Positions 44,637 through 53,246 of a stretch of DNA of 64,000 nt are shown here, piece by piece. Within the stretch, counting starts at the first letter, position 1, and each line of letters opens with the position of its first letter. Below the pieces are notes generated by a model, which ran no database searches, was not told the DNA's origin, and saw nothing but the letters and a program-made list of their open reading frames with translations. Made by a program: the position numbers and the translations under genes. The DNA is from Xenorhabdus cabanillasii (GTDB taxonomy: Bacteria > Pseudomonadota > Gammaproteobacteria > Enterobacterales > Enterobacteriaceae): the NCBI RefSeq assembly GCF_003386665.1, contig NZ_QTUB01000001.1, forward strand, positions 2,604,001-2,668,000, written 5' to 3'.

Positions 44637-45644
44637 CTAGTCAACAGATTTTTTAATAAATGAATTTCGAATAATATCAGAAAGCCTTTTTTTCATATCC
44701 AGTGAAATGAAACTTGCCGTGATGGCAGAGAGATTACAGTCAATAAAGTCTTTATGACCCCATCCAAACGTGTTATGTAATAAAATATATTCCTTATTCA
44801 GAGTGGTATTGACAACAGTTCTTGCATCAGTATTTATGCTCAGATTGACTCCTGATTTTTTTAGTTTGTTGACAGGGTGTTCCTCTATCCTTTTAAAAAC
44901 ATTGCAGATAATATTACACGTTGGACAAATTTCCAGATGAATATTATTCGCTTTTAACTGGTCAATGGTATGGTTGTTTTCTATACAGCGAACGCCATGT
45001 CCTATCCTGGTAACTTTTAGTTTTTCCAAGGTTTCTGTCACACTTTCATGACTTTTCGCTTCTCCGGCATGAGCAATACAGTTCCCTCCCATGGAATACA
45101 TATATTCAAATGCTGCAATATGGTTATCAAGAGGATAACGAGCTTCATCAGCTGAAAGATCGAGTGCGACGACCCCTTGATTCAGATACTTTGCGGCGAG
45201 CCGTGCTGTTTGCATGCTTTCGCTTGCTGTGAAATGGCGTAATGTACACAGAATCAATCTGGCCTCAATGCCGTATTTATGTGTAGCCTGATGCATCGCT
45301 ATTAAGACCGTCTCTGTCACGATCTCCGGTGATAATCCATGATTCTGATGGAGTAAAGGTGCAAACCTGATTTCTGCATAAATAACATTATCGGCATGAA
45401 GCTGATCGAATAAATCATCTACAGCAAAGCTGATCGCCTGTATTGTTTGTAACAAGCTGAGTTGTGGGGTGATTTTACTTAAAAATTCACCGAGATCTTG
45501 ACATTGATGGAATGTGATAAACTCATCCTGATATTTTTTAAGAGTGAGATCGGGGCACAGCATTTTGACATAGTGATAACTCAGACAAGTATCAAGATGC
45601 ACATGCAGTTCAACTTTTTCAAGGAAACGAGGGTCAAATGTCAC
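44637..45644 (-). CDS. Adenosine deaminase family protein
   Basis: Metal-dependent amidohydrolase of the ADA family, 335 aa, expected to deaminate adenosine/deoxyadenosine. Zinc and catalytic residues are visible: ELHVHLD (HxH), AHAGE (His, Glu), RIGHGVR (His) and NTDART (zinc Asp). The second Asp of the classic NTDDP is Ala here; NTD-x-R variants are known in bacterial adenosine deaminases, so activity is plausible but the exact base is unproven. It follows the nucleoside hydrolase by 30 nt on the same strand, forming a two-gene purine nucleoside operon. Confidence 0.85.
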   Translation of the reverse strand: MTFDPRFLEKVELHVHLDTCLSYHYVKMLCPDLTLKKYQDEFITFHQCQDLGEFLSKITPQLSLLQTIQAISFAVDDLFDQLHADNVIYAEIRFAPLLHQNHGLSPEIVTETVLIAMHQATHKYGIEARLILCTLRHFTASESMQTARLAAKYLNQGVVALDLSADEARYPLDNHIAAFEYMYSMGGNCIAHAGEAKSHESVTETLEKLKVTRIGHGVRCIENNHTIDQLKANNIHLEICPTCNIICNVFKRIEEHPVNKLKKSGVNLSINTDARTVVNTTLNKEYILLHNTFGWGHKDFIDCNLSAITASFISLDMKKRLSDIIRNSFIKKSVD

Positions 45645-45674
45645 AGAAATTTACTTCTATTTAAATGGAGCCAA

Positions 45675-46601
45675 TCAGGAGAGTAATTCAAATAGTTTTC
45701 TTTTGAACATACCGTTTTTGATTTTGGTTACAACACGTGCATTTGGAGCTTTACCGGTCAATTTTGTCGAGTCAATAACATAATGCCCGTAGGACGTTTC
45801 ACTTTTATATTCTACCCATGTATATGCATCTAAATACTCATCTATAATATCTGGATATAATGCCACAGCCATTGTGGTGGGATCTGGCAAATCAAATCCA
45901 ACACGGCTTGTTCTGCCTGCATTGAATTCCATCAGGACTTTATTACACCTTACAGTAAACCTGCCTAAGTTACTGAGTTCATTTAGGCGCATGATATCAT
46001 CTTGATTAATGAACGCTTCTCCCATGCCAATTTCCCAACCCGTGACTGTTAGTGGAAGTCCAGATTGTATGACTATATTGGCAGCTTCAGCATCTACATA
46101 AAAATTGAATTCTGACAATGGGGTAATATTTCCGGGAGTGAGTCCTGATCCCCCCATTACATAAACATGTTTTACTTTTTTGGCAAAAGACGGATCTTTC
46201 AGAACAGCCATCGCAATGTTTGTCAGTGGGCCTAACGTGACAATTTCTAGCTCTCCCGGCAGACGGTCAGTATGGCTGAGTAATGCATCAACGGCATGAA
46301 GATTCTCTGGACTCAGGGAGCTTTCCGCTAGATTCATATCACCCATTCCATCTTTTCCGTGAATATGGTGAGATGTGTAATGGGGCTTAAATAGGGGTCT
46401 GGACATACCTGCATAAACAGGAGGGTAGTATGTGCCGGCTTTTTCTAAACATATCAAAGCATTACGTACACATTGTTCGAGAGCACAGTTACCCGATACA
46501 GTGGTGATTGCTTCCACGTGTACAGAGGGTTCCCTCAGGGCCATTAAAAGTGCGACAGCATCATCTGAAGCAGTATCTGTATCTATCAGTAATTTTCTCA
46601 T
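45675..46601 (-). CDS. Inosine-uridine preferring nucleoside hydrolase
   Basis: Ribonucleoside hydrolase family, 308 aa: cleaves the N-glycosidic bond to base plus ribose. The calcium-binding DTDTASDDAVA at residue 7, the NH-fold LGPLTNIAMA near 122, MGGSG near 150 and EFNFYVDAEAA near 165 are all in place. Which bases it prefers cannot be read off. Divergent from a YeiL-type regulator, as rihB is next to yeiL in E. coli, so it is a likely regulatory target. Confidence 0.88.
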   Translation of the reverse strand: MRKLLIDTDTASDDAVALLMALREPSVHVEAITTVSGNCALEQCVRNALICLEKAGTYYPPVYAGMSRPLFKPHYTSHHIHGKDGMGDMNLAESSLSPENLHAVDALLSHTDRLPGELEIVTLGPLTNIAMAVLKDPSFAKKVKHVYVMGGSGLTPGNITPLSEFNFYVDAEAANIVIQSGLPLTVTGWEIGMGEAFINQDDIMRLNELSNLGRFTVRCNKVLMEFNAGRTSRVGFDLPDPTTMAVALYPDIIDEYLDAYTWVEYKSETSYGHYVIDSTKLTGKAPNARVVTKIKNGMFKRKLFELLS

Positions 46602-46658
46602 CAGTTTAGTCCTTGTGTCAGTATAGGATTTTGTAACCCTACCATCGGCTTGTTGTTC

Positions 46659-46684
46659 AAAAAAAGGCCATATGGCCTTTTTTT
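46659..46684. promoter_or_regulatory. Perfect 26-bp palindrome between divergent genes
   Basis: A7-GGCCATATGGCC-T7, fully symmetric, 58 bp upstream of the nucleoside hydrolase start and 174 bp upstream of yeiL. The form is that of a bidirectional terminator, but between divergent genes it would lie in one or both leaders; it could instead be an operator. Confidence 0.55.
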
Positions 46685-46857
46685 AATTTATGTTCGGGCG
46701 TGAAAGGCTTCTCTGTTATTGGTGGGGACATTTATTCAGGTTTTGTGAAAAAAAACTTATATCAGGGAGGCTCTTTAAATAAGAAAGTGACATGGTGAAT
46801 ACTTGTATGGGATCTATCTTAATCCGCGAATATGATTGCCATTATTAGGAGCAAAAA

Positions 46858-47514
46858 ATGAAATCCATCCGCAGACCGCTATCAGTGGATCATTTTGTAA
46901 GCAAATATAATTTGCAGAGTTTCTTTCCCGAAGCATTACTCTCTACAGCCCGTTTGATCGGTATGGATAAAAATAAATCTATTGTTACACAGAATCACCG
47001 ACTTTCTTTTTTGTATTGTCTTGTAGAAGGGCGATTGCAGGTGGAGTATTACGATCTGGATGGAAGAACGGTGGTATTTTCTATTCAGGAACCTCTGTCT
47101 TTGACTGGGGATCTTGAGCTGCTTTATGGGGAAGAAAAGAGGACAGTCAGCACAGTAAAAGCACTCTGTGCGTCACAGCTACTTTCTTTCCCTGCTACTG
47201 CTGTCCGTGAGTACGGATATAATAATCCGGTCTTCCTGAGATTTATCTGTAGTAACCTGTCCAGAAAATTATTTGATGCCTCACAAAGTAAAACCACTGT
47301 GACGATTACATCAGAAAATAAGCTGCGCCGATATCTGGTAACACAATTTCAGCTCTACGGAAAGAGTTTTACACTGGAGAAAAGGGAGACACTGGCATCA
47401 ATGCTCGGGATATCTGTAAGACAATTAAATCGGAGCCTTTCAGAATTAGTCAGAGTTGAAGTTATTTCATTAAAAAACCGGACCCTCCATATTATTAATC
47501 ATGACTTACTATAA
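46858..47514 (+). CDS. yeiL: Crp/Fnr-family regulator, YeiL type
   Basis: 218 aa. N-terminal cyclic-nucleotide-like sensor domain (LYCLVEGRLQVEYYDLDG, then LTGDLELL) and a C-terminal winged HTH (LASMLGISVRQLNRSLSEL, residues about 175-200). E. coli YeiL lies beside the nucleoside hydrolase rihB and acts in nitrogen-starved stationary phase; the same pairing supports the name. No FNR-type cysteine cluster at the N-terminus is seen. A GGAG Shine-Dalgarno precedes the ATG. Confidence 0.8.
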   Translation: MKSIRRPLSVDHFVSKYNLQSFFPEALLSTARLIGMDKNKSIVTQNHRLSFLYCLVEGRLQVEYYDLDGRTVVFSIQEPLSLTGDLELLYGEEKRTVSTVKALCASQLLSFPATAVREYGYNNPVFLRFICSNLSRKLFDASQSKTTVTITSENKLRRYLVTQFQLYGKSFTLEKRETLASMLGISVRQLNRSLSELVRVEVISLKNRTLHIINHDLL

Positions 47515-47625
47515 CTTTAGATTTTCTTAAGTGTAGTGAAATCTGAGAAATATTTTTGAGCTGGTTAACGACAGTTTCTATCGAAGATCGTGTTTTTAAT
47601 ATCAGATTATCCCAGAGAGATAAAG

Positions 47626-47655
47626 AAAAGCGCACAATGGAATGAGCGCTTTTTT
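47626..47655. terminator. Bidirectional terminator between yeiL and the SDR gene
   Basis: AAAAGCGC pairs with GCGCTTTT (47626-47633 with 47646-47653) followed by T-run; it sits between convergent genes. Confidence 0.75.
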
Positions 47656-47692
47656 CTTCACAGTTAATATTCAGGTGGAGATGACTAATCGA

Positions 47693-48463
47693 CTATAACT
47701 GCTTAATATCCTCAAAAGTGGGGCCCTGAAAATAAATCGCACTAATATGGCAACTGCGAGGTTGGGTCAAAACAAATCGTATCGATTCCCAGACTGAGCG
47801 TCCATTCAGTACTTGTTTACCCATTGTTTTATGGTCGTCCAGGTCTTCATCAAAACCATTAACTTCAAAATCAGGGGGATAGATTCCGGTTACGCGAATA
47901 TTATCTTTGCTTAATTGATGGGAAATCGTCTGGCAAAAGCCACTCATCGCATGTTTGGCAGCAAAAAATACCGGATGAGCGGCAGAGCGGATAAAGTTTG
48001 GAATGCCGCAGACTGACACCATCGCAATAATATCGGCTCCCTGAGATTTATGCAGGCTTGGTAATAACATCTTGGTCAATAGCATGGAGCCTGTTGCACC
48101 GGAATTCATCGTGCTGATAATATCTTCATCACTGTCATCATCATTCAGATTGCCTTCCAGCCATTGGGCTGCACTCAATATCAGAATATCAATGGGTTTA
48201 CTGTCTTGCAGTAATTGATTGGCAAAGTTGCGAACTGACTGTGCGTCACTGATATCACATTGATAACTCCTTGCGATCCCGCCTTCACCCTGAATAATTT
48301 TACAAGTCGCTTCAGCACTTTTTAATTGACGAGCACAGAGGTCAACATGAGCACCTTCCCGTGCTAACCAGACAGAAATAGCCTGTCCAAAATCGCGGCC
48401 TCCGCCTGTCACCACAACTCGTTTACCTTTTAATCCATCTAACTCATCCAATTTATTTAACAT
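47693..48463 (-). CDS. Short-chain dehydrogenase/reductase-like protein with altered catalytic Tyr
   Basis: Rossmann-fold SDR, 256 aa. The nucleotide motif reads TGGGRDFG, with Asp in place of the middle Gly of TGxxxGxG. Asp in CDISDAQ and the LSAAQ segment (for NNAG) follow the fold. At the YxxxK site the sequence is FFAAK: Lys is kept, but the Tyr position is Phe (codon 47966-47968). A Ser occurs upstream in VSVCG. The protein may bind NAD(P) without classic redox chemistry, or use another residue. Substrate unknown; it stands alone between convergent yeiL and the divergent transporter. Confidence 0.8.
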   Translation of the reverse strand: MLNKLDELDGLKGKRVVVTGGGRDFGQAISVWLAREGAHVDLCARQLKSAEATCKIIQGEGGIARSYQCDISDAQSVRNFANQLLQDSKPIDILILSAAQWLEGNLNDDDSDEDIISTMNSGATGSMLLTKMLLPSLHKSQGADIIAMVSVCGIPNFIRSAAHPVFFAAKHAMSGFCQTISHQLSKDNIRVTGIYPPDFEVNGFDEDLDDHKTMGKQVLNGRSVWESIRFVLTQPRSCHISAIYFQGPTFEDIKQL

Positions 48464-48833
48464 GGTGTTAACTTCCTTATGTCAGTTATTAATCTAAATG
48501 AGAGATCATTGCACTATCGGTTATATGTTATTAATAAATTACGCGGAAAAATGAGGTTAAAGTTTTTTATTGTTAATTTATTAACCATTAATGTTATTTG
48601 TTTGTTAATAATGATGTTTTATATACCTCTCTATCAGTACAGTTGCTCTGATTTTTATGTTAAGGTGATCATGAATGTAGATTGAGTGAATTATGAGCGA
48701 AAAATATCTGCGGGACGGGTAACCCTAATTTGGGTTACATTTATTTTATTGAAATTTCGGCAAAATATTTTTTTGGAATGATATAGGAGATAGTGTCGGA
48801 AACTAGTTTTGAAGGATGAGTATAAGGATGAGT
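48464..48833. other. Divergent intergenic region before the BCCT transporter
   Basis: AT-rich; contains a 7-bp hairpin at 48720-48739 (GTAACCC/GGGTTAC). A 68-codon ORF at 48479-48685 has no good ribosome binding site and is not called. Confidence 0.4.
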
Positions 48834-50828
48834 ATGAGTCAAGATAATACTGGACAGGTAAAGACGAAAACTTACATTAACCCACCAGTCTTTTTCTTCT
48901 CGGCATTTTTGATCATTGCACTGGTCGCATTTGCCGGTTTGAAACCGGAGCTTGCCGATAGGTGGTTTAAATCTTTGCAGCAAGACTTGTTTGTTAATGC
49001 TAGTTGGTTTTATATCCTTGCCGTTGCGTTGATTTTACTTTCAGTTACCTATTTGGGTTTATCCAGATACGGCAATATAAAGCTTGGCCCTGACCATGCT
49101 GAACCTGATTTCAGTTATTTTTCTTGGTTTGCCATGCTTTTTTCTGCGGGGATGGGTATTGGATTGATGTTCTTTGGTGTGGCTGAGCCTGTCATGCACT
49201 ATCTGTCACCACCGGTGGGCACACCTGAAAGTATTGCTGCGGCTAAACAGGCTATGAAGTTAACTTTCTTTCATTGGGGGCTGCACGCCTGGGCAATCTA
49301 TGCCATTGTGGCTTTGATTCTGGCATTTTTTAGCTATCGGCATGGTTTGCCTTTAACACTGCGCTCTGCGCTGTACCCGATTATTGGTGATAAAATTTAT
49401 GGGCCGATTGGCCATGCTGTTGATATCTTTGCGGTTATTGGTACGGTATTTGGCGTAGCCACGTCTTTGGGCTATGGCGTTCTCCAAGTGAATGCTGGTC
49501 TTAACCATCTATTTGATTTGCCTATCAATGGGACGGTACAGGTTATCTTGATCATTGCAATCACCGCTCTGGCAACCATTTCGGTTATTTCTGGGTTAGA
49601 GAGAGGCATCCGTGTTCTATCTGAGTTGAATTTAGGGCTGGCATTTTTACTGTTGATCCTGGTTGTTGCTTTGGGGCCAACGGTGCTGCTGTTGAAGTCC
49701 TTCGTGGAAAATACGGGCGGCTACCTTTCGGAAATTGTCAGCAAAACATTTAACCTGTATGCCTATGAACCTAAATCCAGTAATTGGTTAGGAGGATGGA
49801 CATTACTGTATTGGGGATGGTGGCTATCCTGGTCTCCATTCGTTGGGATGTTTATCGCCAGAGTTTCCCGGGGCCGGACAATCAGGGAATTTGTCACGGG
49901 TGTTTTGTTCGTACCCAGTGGTTTTACTCTGATGTGGATGACGGCATTTGGTAATAGTGCGATTGACATGATTGCCAATCAGGGAGCCAAAGAATTAGCC
50001 AACGTCGTACAGACAGATGTTTCTCTGGCACTGTTTAATTTTCTGGAACATTTTCCATTGCCTGCCGTTTTATCGTTCATTGCAATGCTCATGGTCGTGA
50101 TGTTCTTTGTCACTTCTGCTGATTCTGGTGCCATGGTGGTTGATACACTGGCTTCTGGTGGAGCTCATCATACACCTGTCTGGCAGCGGATCTTCTGGGC
50201 AGGTTTGATGGGAGCGGTTGCCATTGCTCTATTGATTGCAGGAGGCTTATCTGCTTTGCAGACAGTAACGATCGCCAGTGCGCTTCCTTTCTCGATAATT
50301 TTATTGATATCGATATATGGCTTGCTTAAGGCATTACGGATTGACGCATATAAGAAAGACAGCCAGCAGATGACTACAATAGCACCTCCGGCCAGCCGTA
50401 ACCCGATCCCGTGGCAGCGAAGATTAAGAAATATCGTTTATTATCCTAAAAGTTCGCAGGTAAAACGCTTTATGAACGAAGTCATCCAGCAGGCAATGAG
50501 TATGGTGGCTGGAGAATTAGCAAAGCAGAACAAAGTTGTTGTCATCAATGATGAGATGGACGACCGAATTCATCTGGAAGTGGATTTTGGCGAAAACCTT
50601 AACTTTGTCTATGAAGTTCGTCTGCGAGGTTATATTCAACCAGCGTTTGCTATTGTAGGTCTGGAAGATGATGAGAGAAGTGAGGAACAAAAATATTATC
50701 GTGCTGAAGTTTACCTTAAAGAGGGTGGACAGGATTATGATCTGATGGGATGGACTCAGGAACAGATCATCCACGATATTTTGGATCAATACGAAAAGCA
50801 CATTCATTTTTTGCATTTGGTTCGTTAA
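48834..50828 (+). CDS. betT: BCCT-family transporter, BetT-like (choline)
   Basis: Secondary transporter of 664 aa with twelve TM helices and a long cytoplasmic C-terminus, like E. coli BetT (high-affinity choline uptake). BCCT signature elements: FSAGMGIGLMFFGVAEPV, NWLGGWTLLYWGWWLSWSPF (Trp-rich substrate box, TM8) and FFVTSADSGAMV. The C-terminal LDQYEKHIHFLHL block matches BetT. The start ATG 48834 lies 6 nt after AAGG; upstream ATGs 48816 and 48828 are poorly spaced. No betAB genes are nearby, so the substrate may be choline, betaine or carnitine. Confidence 0.88.
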   Translation: MSQDNTGQVKTKTYINPPVFFFSAFLIIALVAFAGLKPELADRWFKSLQQDLFVNASWFYILAVALILLSVTYLGLSRYGNIKLGPDHAEPDFSYFSWFAMLFSAGMGIGLMFFGVAEPVMHYLSPPVGTPESIAAAKQAMKLTFFHWGLHAWAIYAIVALILAFFSYRHGLPLTLRSALYPIIGDKIYGPIGHAVDIFAVIGTVFGVATSLGYGVLQVNAGLNHLFDLPINGTVQVILIIAITALATISVISGLERGIRVLSELNLGLAFLLLILVVALGPTVLLLKSFVENTGGYLSEIVSKTFNLYAYEPKSSNWLGGWTLLYWGWWLSWSPFVGMFIARVSRGRTIREFVTGVLFVPSGFTLMWMTAFGNSAIDMIANQGAKELANVVQTDVSLALFNFLEHFPLPAVLSFIAMLMVVMFFVTSADSGAMVVDTLASGGAHHTPVWQRIFWAGLMGAVAIALLIAGGLSALQTVTIASALPFSIILLISIYGLLKALRIDAYKKDSQQMTTIAPPASRNPIPWQRRLRNIVYYPKSSQVKRFMNEVIQQAMSMVAGELAKQNKVVVINDEMDDRIHLEVDFGENLNFVYEVRLRGYIQPAFAIVGLEDDERSEEQKYYRAEVYLKEGGQDYDLMGWTQEQIIHDILDQYEKHIHFLHLVR

Positions 50829-50889
50829 GCAATATGGCCTGTGTATTTTTGCATATGACTTCAAAATATGAATAATGGATATAAAGTCT

Positions 50890-50929
50890 TCTACAACTGA
50901 AAGTTATCAGATTGAGTTGTGATAACTCC
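50890..50929 (+). repeat. 40-bp direct repeat, left copy
   Basis: Matches 59553-59592 at all but two positions; the first 33 nt are identical. It has an internal ACAACT...AGTTGT inverted repeat. The two copies bracket the accessory island. Confidence 0.85.
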
Positions 50930-50944
50930 AACTAACATAACATT

Positions 50945-50978
50945 AGCTGCTTGCATTAGATTTTGAATGCAGGCAGCT
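50945..50978 (+). terminator. Hairpin downstream of betT
   Basis: A 13-bp stem (50945-50957 with 50966-50978, one G-T pair) and A/T-rich downstream sequence; likely the betT terminator or a palindromic repeat. Confidence 0.6.
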
Positions 50979-51010
50979 CTATTTAAATTCCCCAAAATAA
51001 GAGATTAAGC

Positions 51011-51291
51011 TTATCTTTGATATCTGATGACCAGCTGGATTACATCAGTAATTTTTTCTCCAATTACGCTTTCTGAGACATTTGAAAGTTCTGTTGTTAA
51101 AAGCCGATAATTTTTACCTTTGATTTGCACTATGGGGAATAGATGGCGACTTACCTTGTCTGAGAAATGGTGCGCTTCAACCAAAGGAATAACCATACGT
51201 CTTCCCGGTGTTTCAATGATATAGCTTTGTACATCAACAAACAGGCTGTATTTGCTTCCTTTCCGTTGTATTGATAAACAACATATTGCAT
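51011..51291 (-). pseudogene. ccdB: Decayed CcdB-type gyrase toxin
   Basis: Begins [10 protein letters not shown] at 51291, loses frame near codon 10, and then continues in the right frame as [21 protein letters not shown] and [14 protein letters not shown] to the stop at 51011. This is plainly CcdB, which poisons DNA gyrase. One lost base explains the shift. The ATG at 51291 directly abuts the ccdA stop. The toxin cannot be made whole unless the frame is recovered. Confidence 0.85.
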
Positions 51292-51511
51292 TTACCAGTT
51301 CCTGTTTTCATCAGTAAATGAGCCGTATTGTTCAGTAAATTGAGCAACCTCTTCCATTCCTTTACGATTATCTGCTTTTCAATTTTCAGCTTTGATGCGC
51401 TGAGCCTCCCTGGTCATGATTTCATTAACAAAACCCGAAATATTTATGTCAGCGGAACTCAAAATCAGATAATTTTCTTTATCAACTGATTACGTTAACT
51501 CTATGTTTCAT
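51292..51511 (-). pseudogene. ccdA: Decayed CcdA-type antitoxin
   Basis: Reading from ATG 51511, MKHRVNV is followed by a frameshift, then SVDKENYLILSSADINISG, an in-frame TGA where CcdA has Trp (AEN-stop-KADNRKGM), and the C-terminal toxin-binding end TDENRNW before TAA. Both copies of the operon are thus inactivated, antitoxin by two lesions and toxin by one. Confidence 0.82.
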
Positions 51512-51677
51512 TACACACCTCAAATACACACTTTAAGTATAAATTTAAAGTATGTATTTTATACAAGCAAAAGGCAATCTGATTTTTTTATGGAAGAATG
51601 GAAGAGAAAAAGTCCTGAATACGACCGGGTAGCAAAGTTCATCAATACTTCCATTAGGATAATGGTAACCATCAATA

Positions 51678-51791
51678 TCATAATAACCATGTTTCCAGGG
51701 AGCTATACCTCAATCTATTAAATGGACACTCATTTAATACTTTCTGTAATTTATTCAGCCATTTCTTTTCGGCTACTGTTAATTTACTCAT
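51678..51791 (-). pseudogene. Short remnant of a prophage-type small protein
   Basis: Starts MSKLTVAEKKWLNKLQ at 51791 behind AAGGAGA, which resembles small prophage/accessory proteins that begin MSKLTxAEKKWL; stops after 37 codons. Another frame continues open beyond it. Function unknown; probably a truncated relic. Confidence 0.4.
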
Positions 51792-51865
51792 TTCTGAATC
51801 TCCTTTTTTCCCTGCAATCGTTCTATTTAATTTAAAATTCAATTTTAGTAGATAATCTACCGAGC

Positions 51866-52264
51866 CTATTTTAATAATTTTGTCTTTTTTCCTTGTTTTG
51901 AGAGTAAAATCACAGCCTCTTTATCGAAAGAAATGAAAGTTTCTCCCCCTAACCATGTTCCTTCATACTCCATAATACCATCAGCAAAGTCGCCCCCTGC
52001 TTCTAACAGTGCAAGCCCTGCCTCAACTGCGGGGCGATTCATAGTTATTTTCTCCGTATTCAGTAGCGTCCTAATTGTGGAATAAATCGTTTTATTATCA
52101 ATGTTATAAACTCGACTCAAAACCCATACAAATTCGCACAAACACGGAAGAGAAATTGCAATCAGAGCGGCTTCTTTTAGAATTTTTTGAGCAGTTTTGG
52201 CTTGTTTAGGATCATCACATACTACGGCACGGATAAGCACATTTGTATCAATCGTAACTTTCAT
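51866..52264 (-). CDS. vapC: VapC-type PIN-domain toxin
   Basis: PIN-domain ribonuclease, 132 aa. The acidic metal-binding residues are kept: Asp6 (TIDTNVL), Glu44 (CEFVWV), Asp95 (DFADGIM) and Asp114 (SFDKEA). Its ATG overlaps the antitoxin stop (ATGA, 52261-52264), the usual coupling in vapBC. Expected to cleave tRNA or rRNA when freed from its antitoxin. Intact, unlike the neighbouring ccdAB. Confidence 0.9.
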   Translation of the reverse strand: MKVTIDTNVLIRAVVCDDPKQAKTAQKILKEAALIAISLPCLCEFVWVLSRVYNIDNKTIYSTIRTLLNTEKITMNRPAVEAGLALLEAGGDFADGIMEYEGTWLGGETFISFDKEAVILLSKQGKKTKLLK

Positions 52265-52512
52265 TTATCACCTGACCAACCGATCGCAGCGGCTTCATTT
52301 ATTTCTTCAATTGTAGCTATTTTCGTGGTCTTGCCTGCAAGCAGTCCAAATAAATCATCGATAGTGCCAGTAGGCCGTGCGGCACGAATCCGAAGCTCGC
52401 CATTGGGTAACTTATCAAGGTTAATTTGCTCCCCTGGCTTAATACCAAGGTGTTGTAATAAATCACGTTTAAGAGTGATTTGTCCTTTAGTTGTGACAGA
52501 TAAAGATACCAT
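52261..52512 (-). CDS. vapB: VapB-type AbrB/MazE-fold antitoxin
   Basis: Swapped-hairpin DNA-binding domain at the N-terminus (SLSVTTKGQITLKRDLL) and a toxin-binding C-terminus, 83 aa. ATG 52512 is preferred because GGGGGTC lies 5 nt upstream; an upstream ATG at 52524 overlaps that ribosome binding site. It should repress its own promoter, where a palindrome fits exactly between -35 and -10. Confidence 0.88.
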   Translation of the reverse strand: MVSLSVTTKGQITLKRDLLQHLGIKPGEQINLDKLPNGELRIRAARPTGTIDDLFGLLAGKTTKIATIEEINEAAAIGWSGDK

Positions 52513-52551
52513 ATTGACCCCCATTAGAATCTTATCAATTTCACCATAAAT

Positions 52552-52577
52552 GTAATGTAAAAATACATTACCGTCAA
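52552..52577 (-). promoter_or_regulatory. vapBC promoter and operator
   Basis: On the minus strand TTGACG (52577-52572) and a TACATT -10 are spaced by 17 nt. The perfect inverted repeat GTAATGTA-N4-TACATTAC (52552-52571) overlaps the spacer and -10, as expected for VapB autorepression. Confidence 0.6.
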
Positions 52578-53246
52578 TGAGTTTGGTTCATTCCAATTTC
52601 TGACCTGATGCCAGTTCTTCATATTCTATTGAAATCCCTATCTTTAGTTGATGAGTTCGTCATTAGATGATTTAGCTATATAGATATAGCGAAAATAAGG
52701 ATACCCGTTTTCCATATTTTTCTCTGTTTATTTTTTTATTACAAAAAAATGATTACTTTATATTTTGTTATTTCAATATTTATATTTTTTGTTTTATATA
52801 AATTTAAAAGAAGAAATTATAATTTTAAATTACATAAGGTTGTGATTTTAAACATGCTTTAATTATCTCTAAATGTAATATTTTTTGTTGCTTAGTATAG
52901 AGAGTAGTCCTGAAATAACAATTGAATTGTTTTTATTTTACTCAGTTTTGTAATAAGAATAAGTCGATTAGAGATAGTATTGAGAGGTTTTTAATATAAT
53001 AATATTTTTTATTATACGCATATTGACATTTATTTTCTTGAATGTAATCTTGATTGTAAATTCCAGAAAAATAGCCTTGTCATAAGGCGGTATTAATTGC
53101 GTCCTAAAGGGATGCATGAAAAGTCCTAAATATAAATGCTGTCATTTCTGTTACTTTCGAAACTGAGTCAAAACCTGCTGTTGACCACATCTAGTGGATG
53201 TGGTTTTCAGCTAAGAATAAACTTTACACTTTGAAAGGATAATATA
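52578..53246 (+). promoter_or_regulatory. Extremely AT-rich leader of the beta-protein cluster
   Basis: About 670 nt, no gene. A candidate promoter TTGACA (53023-53028), 16 nt, TAATCT (53045-53050) gives a leader of nearly 200 nt that includes an 8-bp hairpin at 53184-53204 just ahead of the ribosome binding site. Such DNA is a usual H-NS target (inference). Confidence 0.4.

Noticed and set aside
48479..48685. 68-codon ORF with a hydrophobic segment
   Set aside because: Low-complexity AT-rich translation, no good ribosome binding site; hydrophobicity comes from A/T codons.
51503..51721. 72-codon plus-strand ORF between the ccdA relic and vapC
   Set aside because: It runs opposite the small MSKLT remnant and in random AT-rich DNA; no support.
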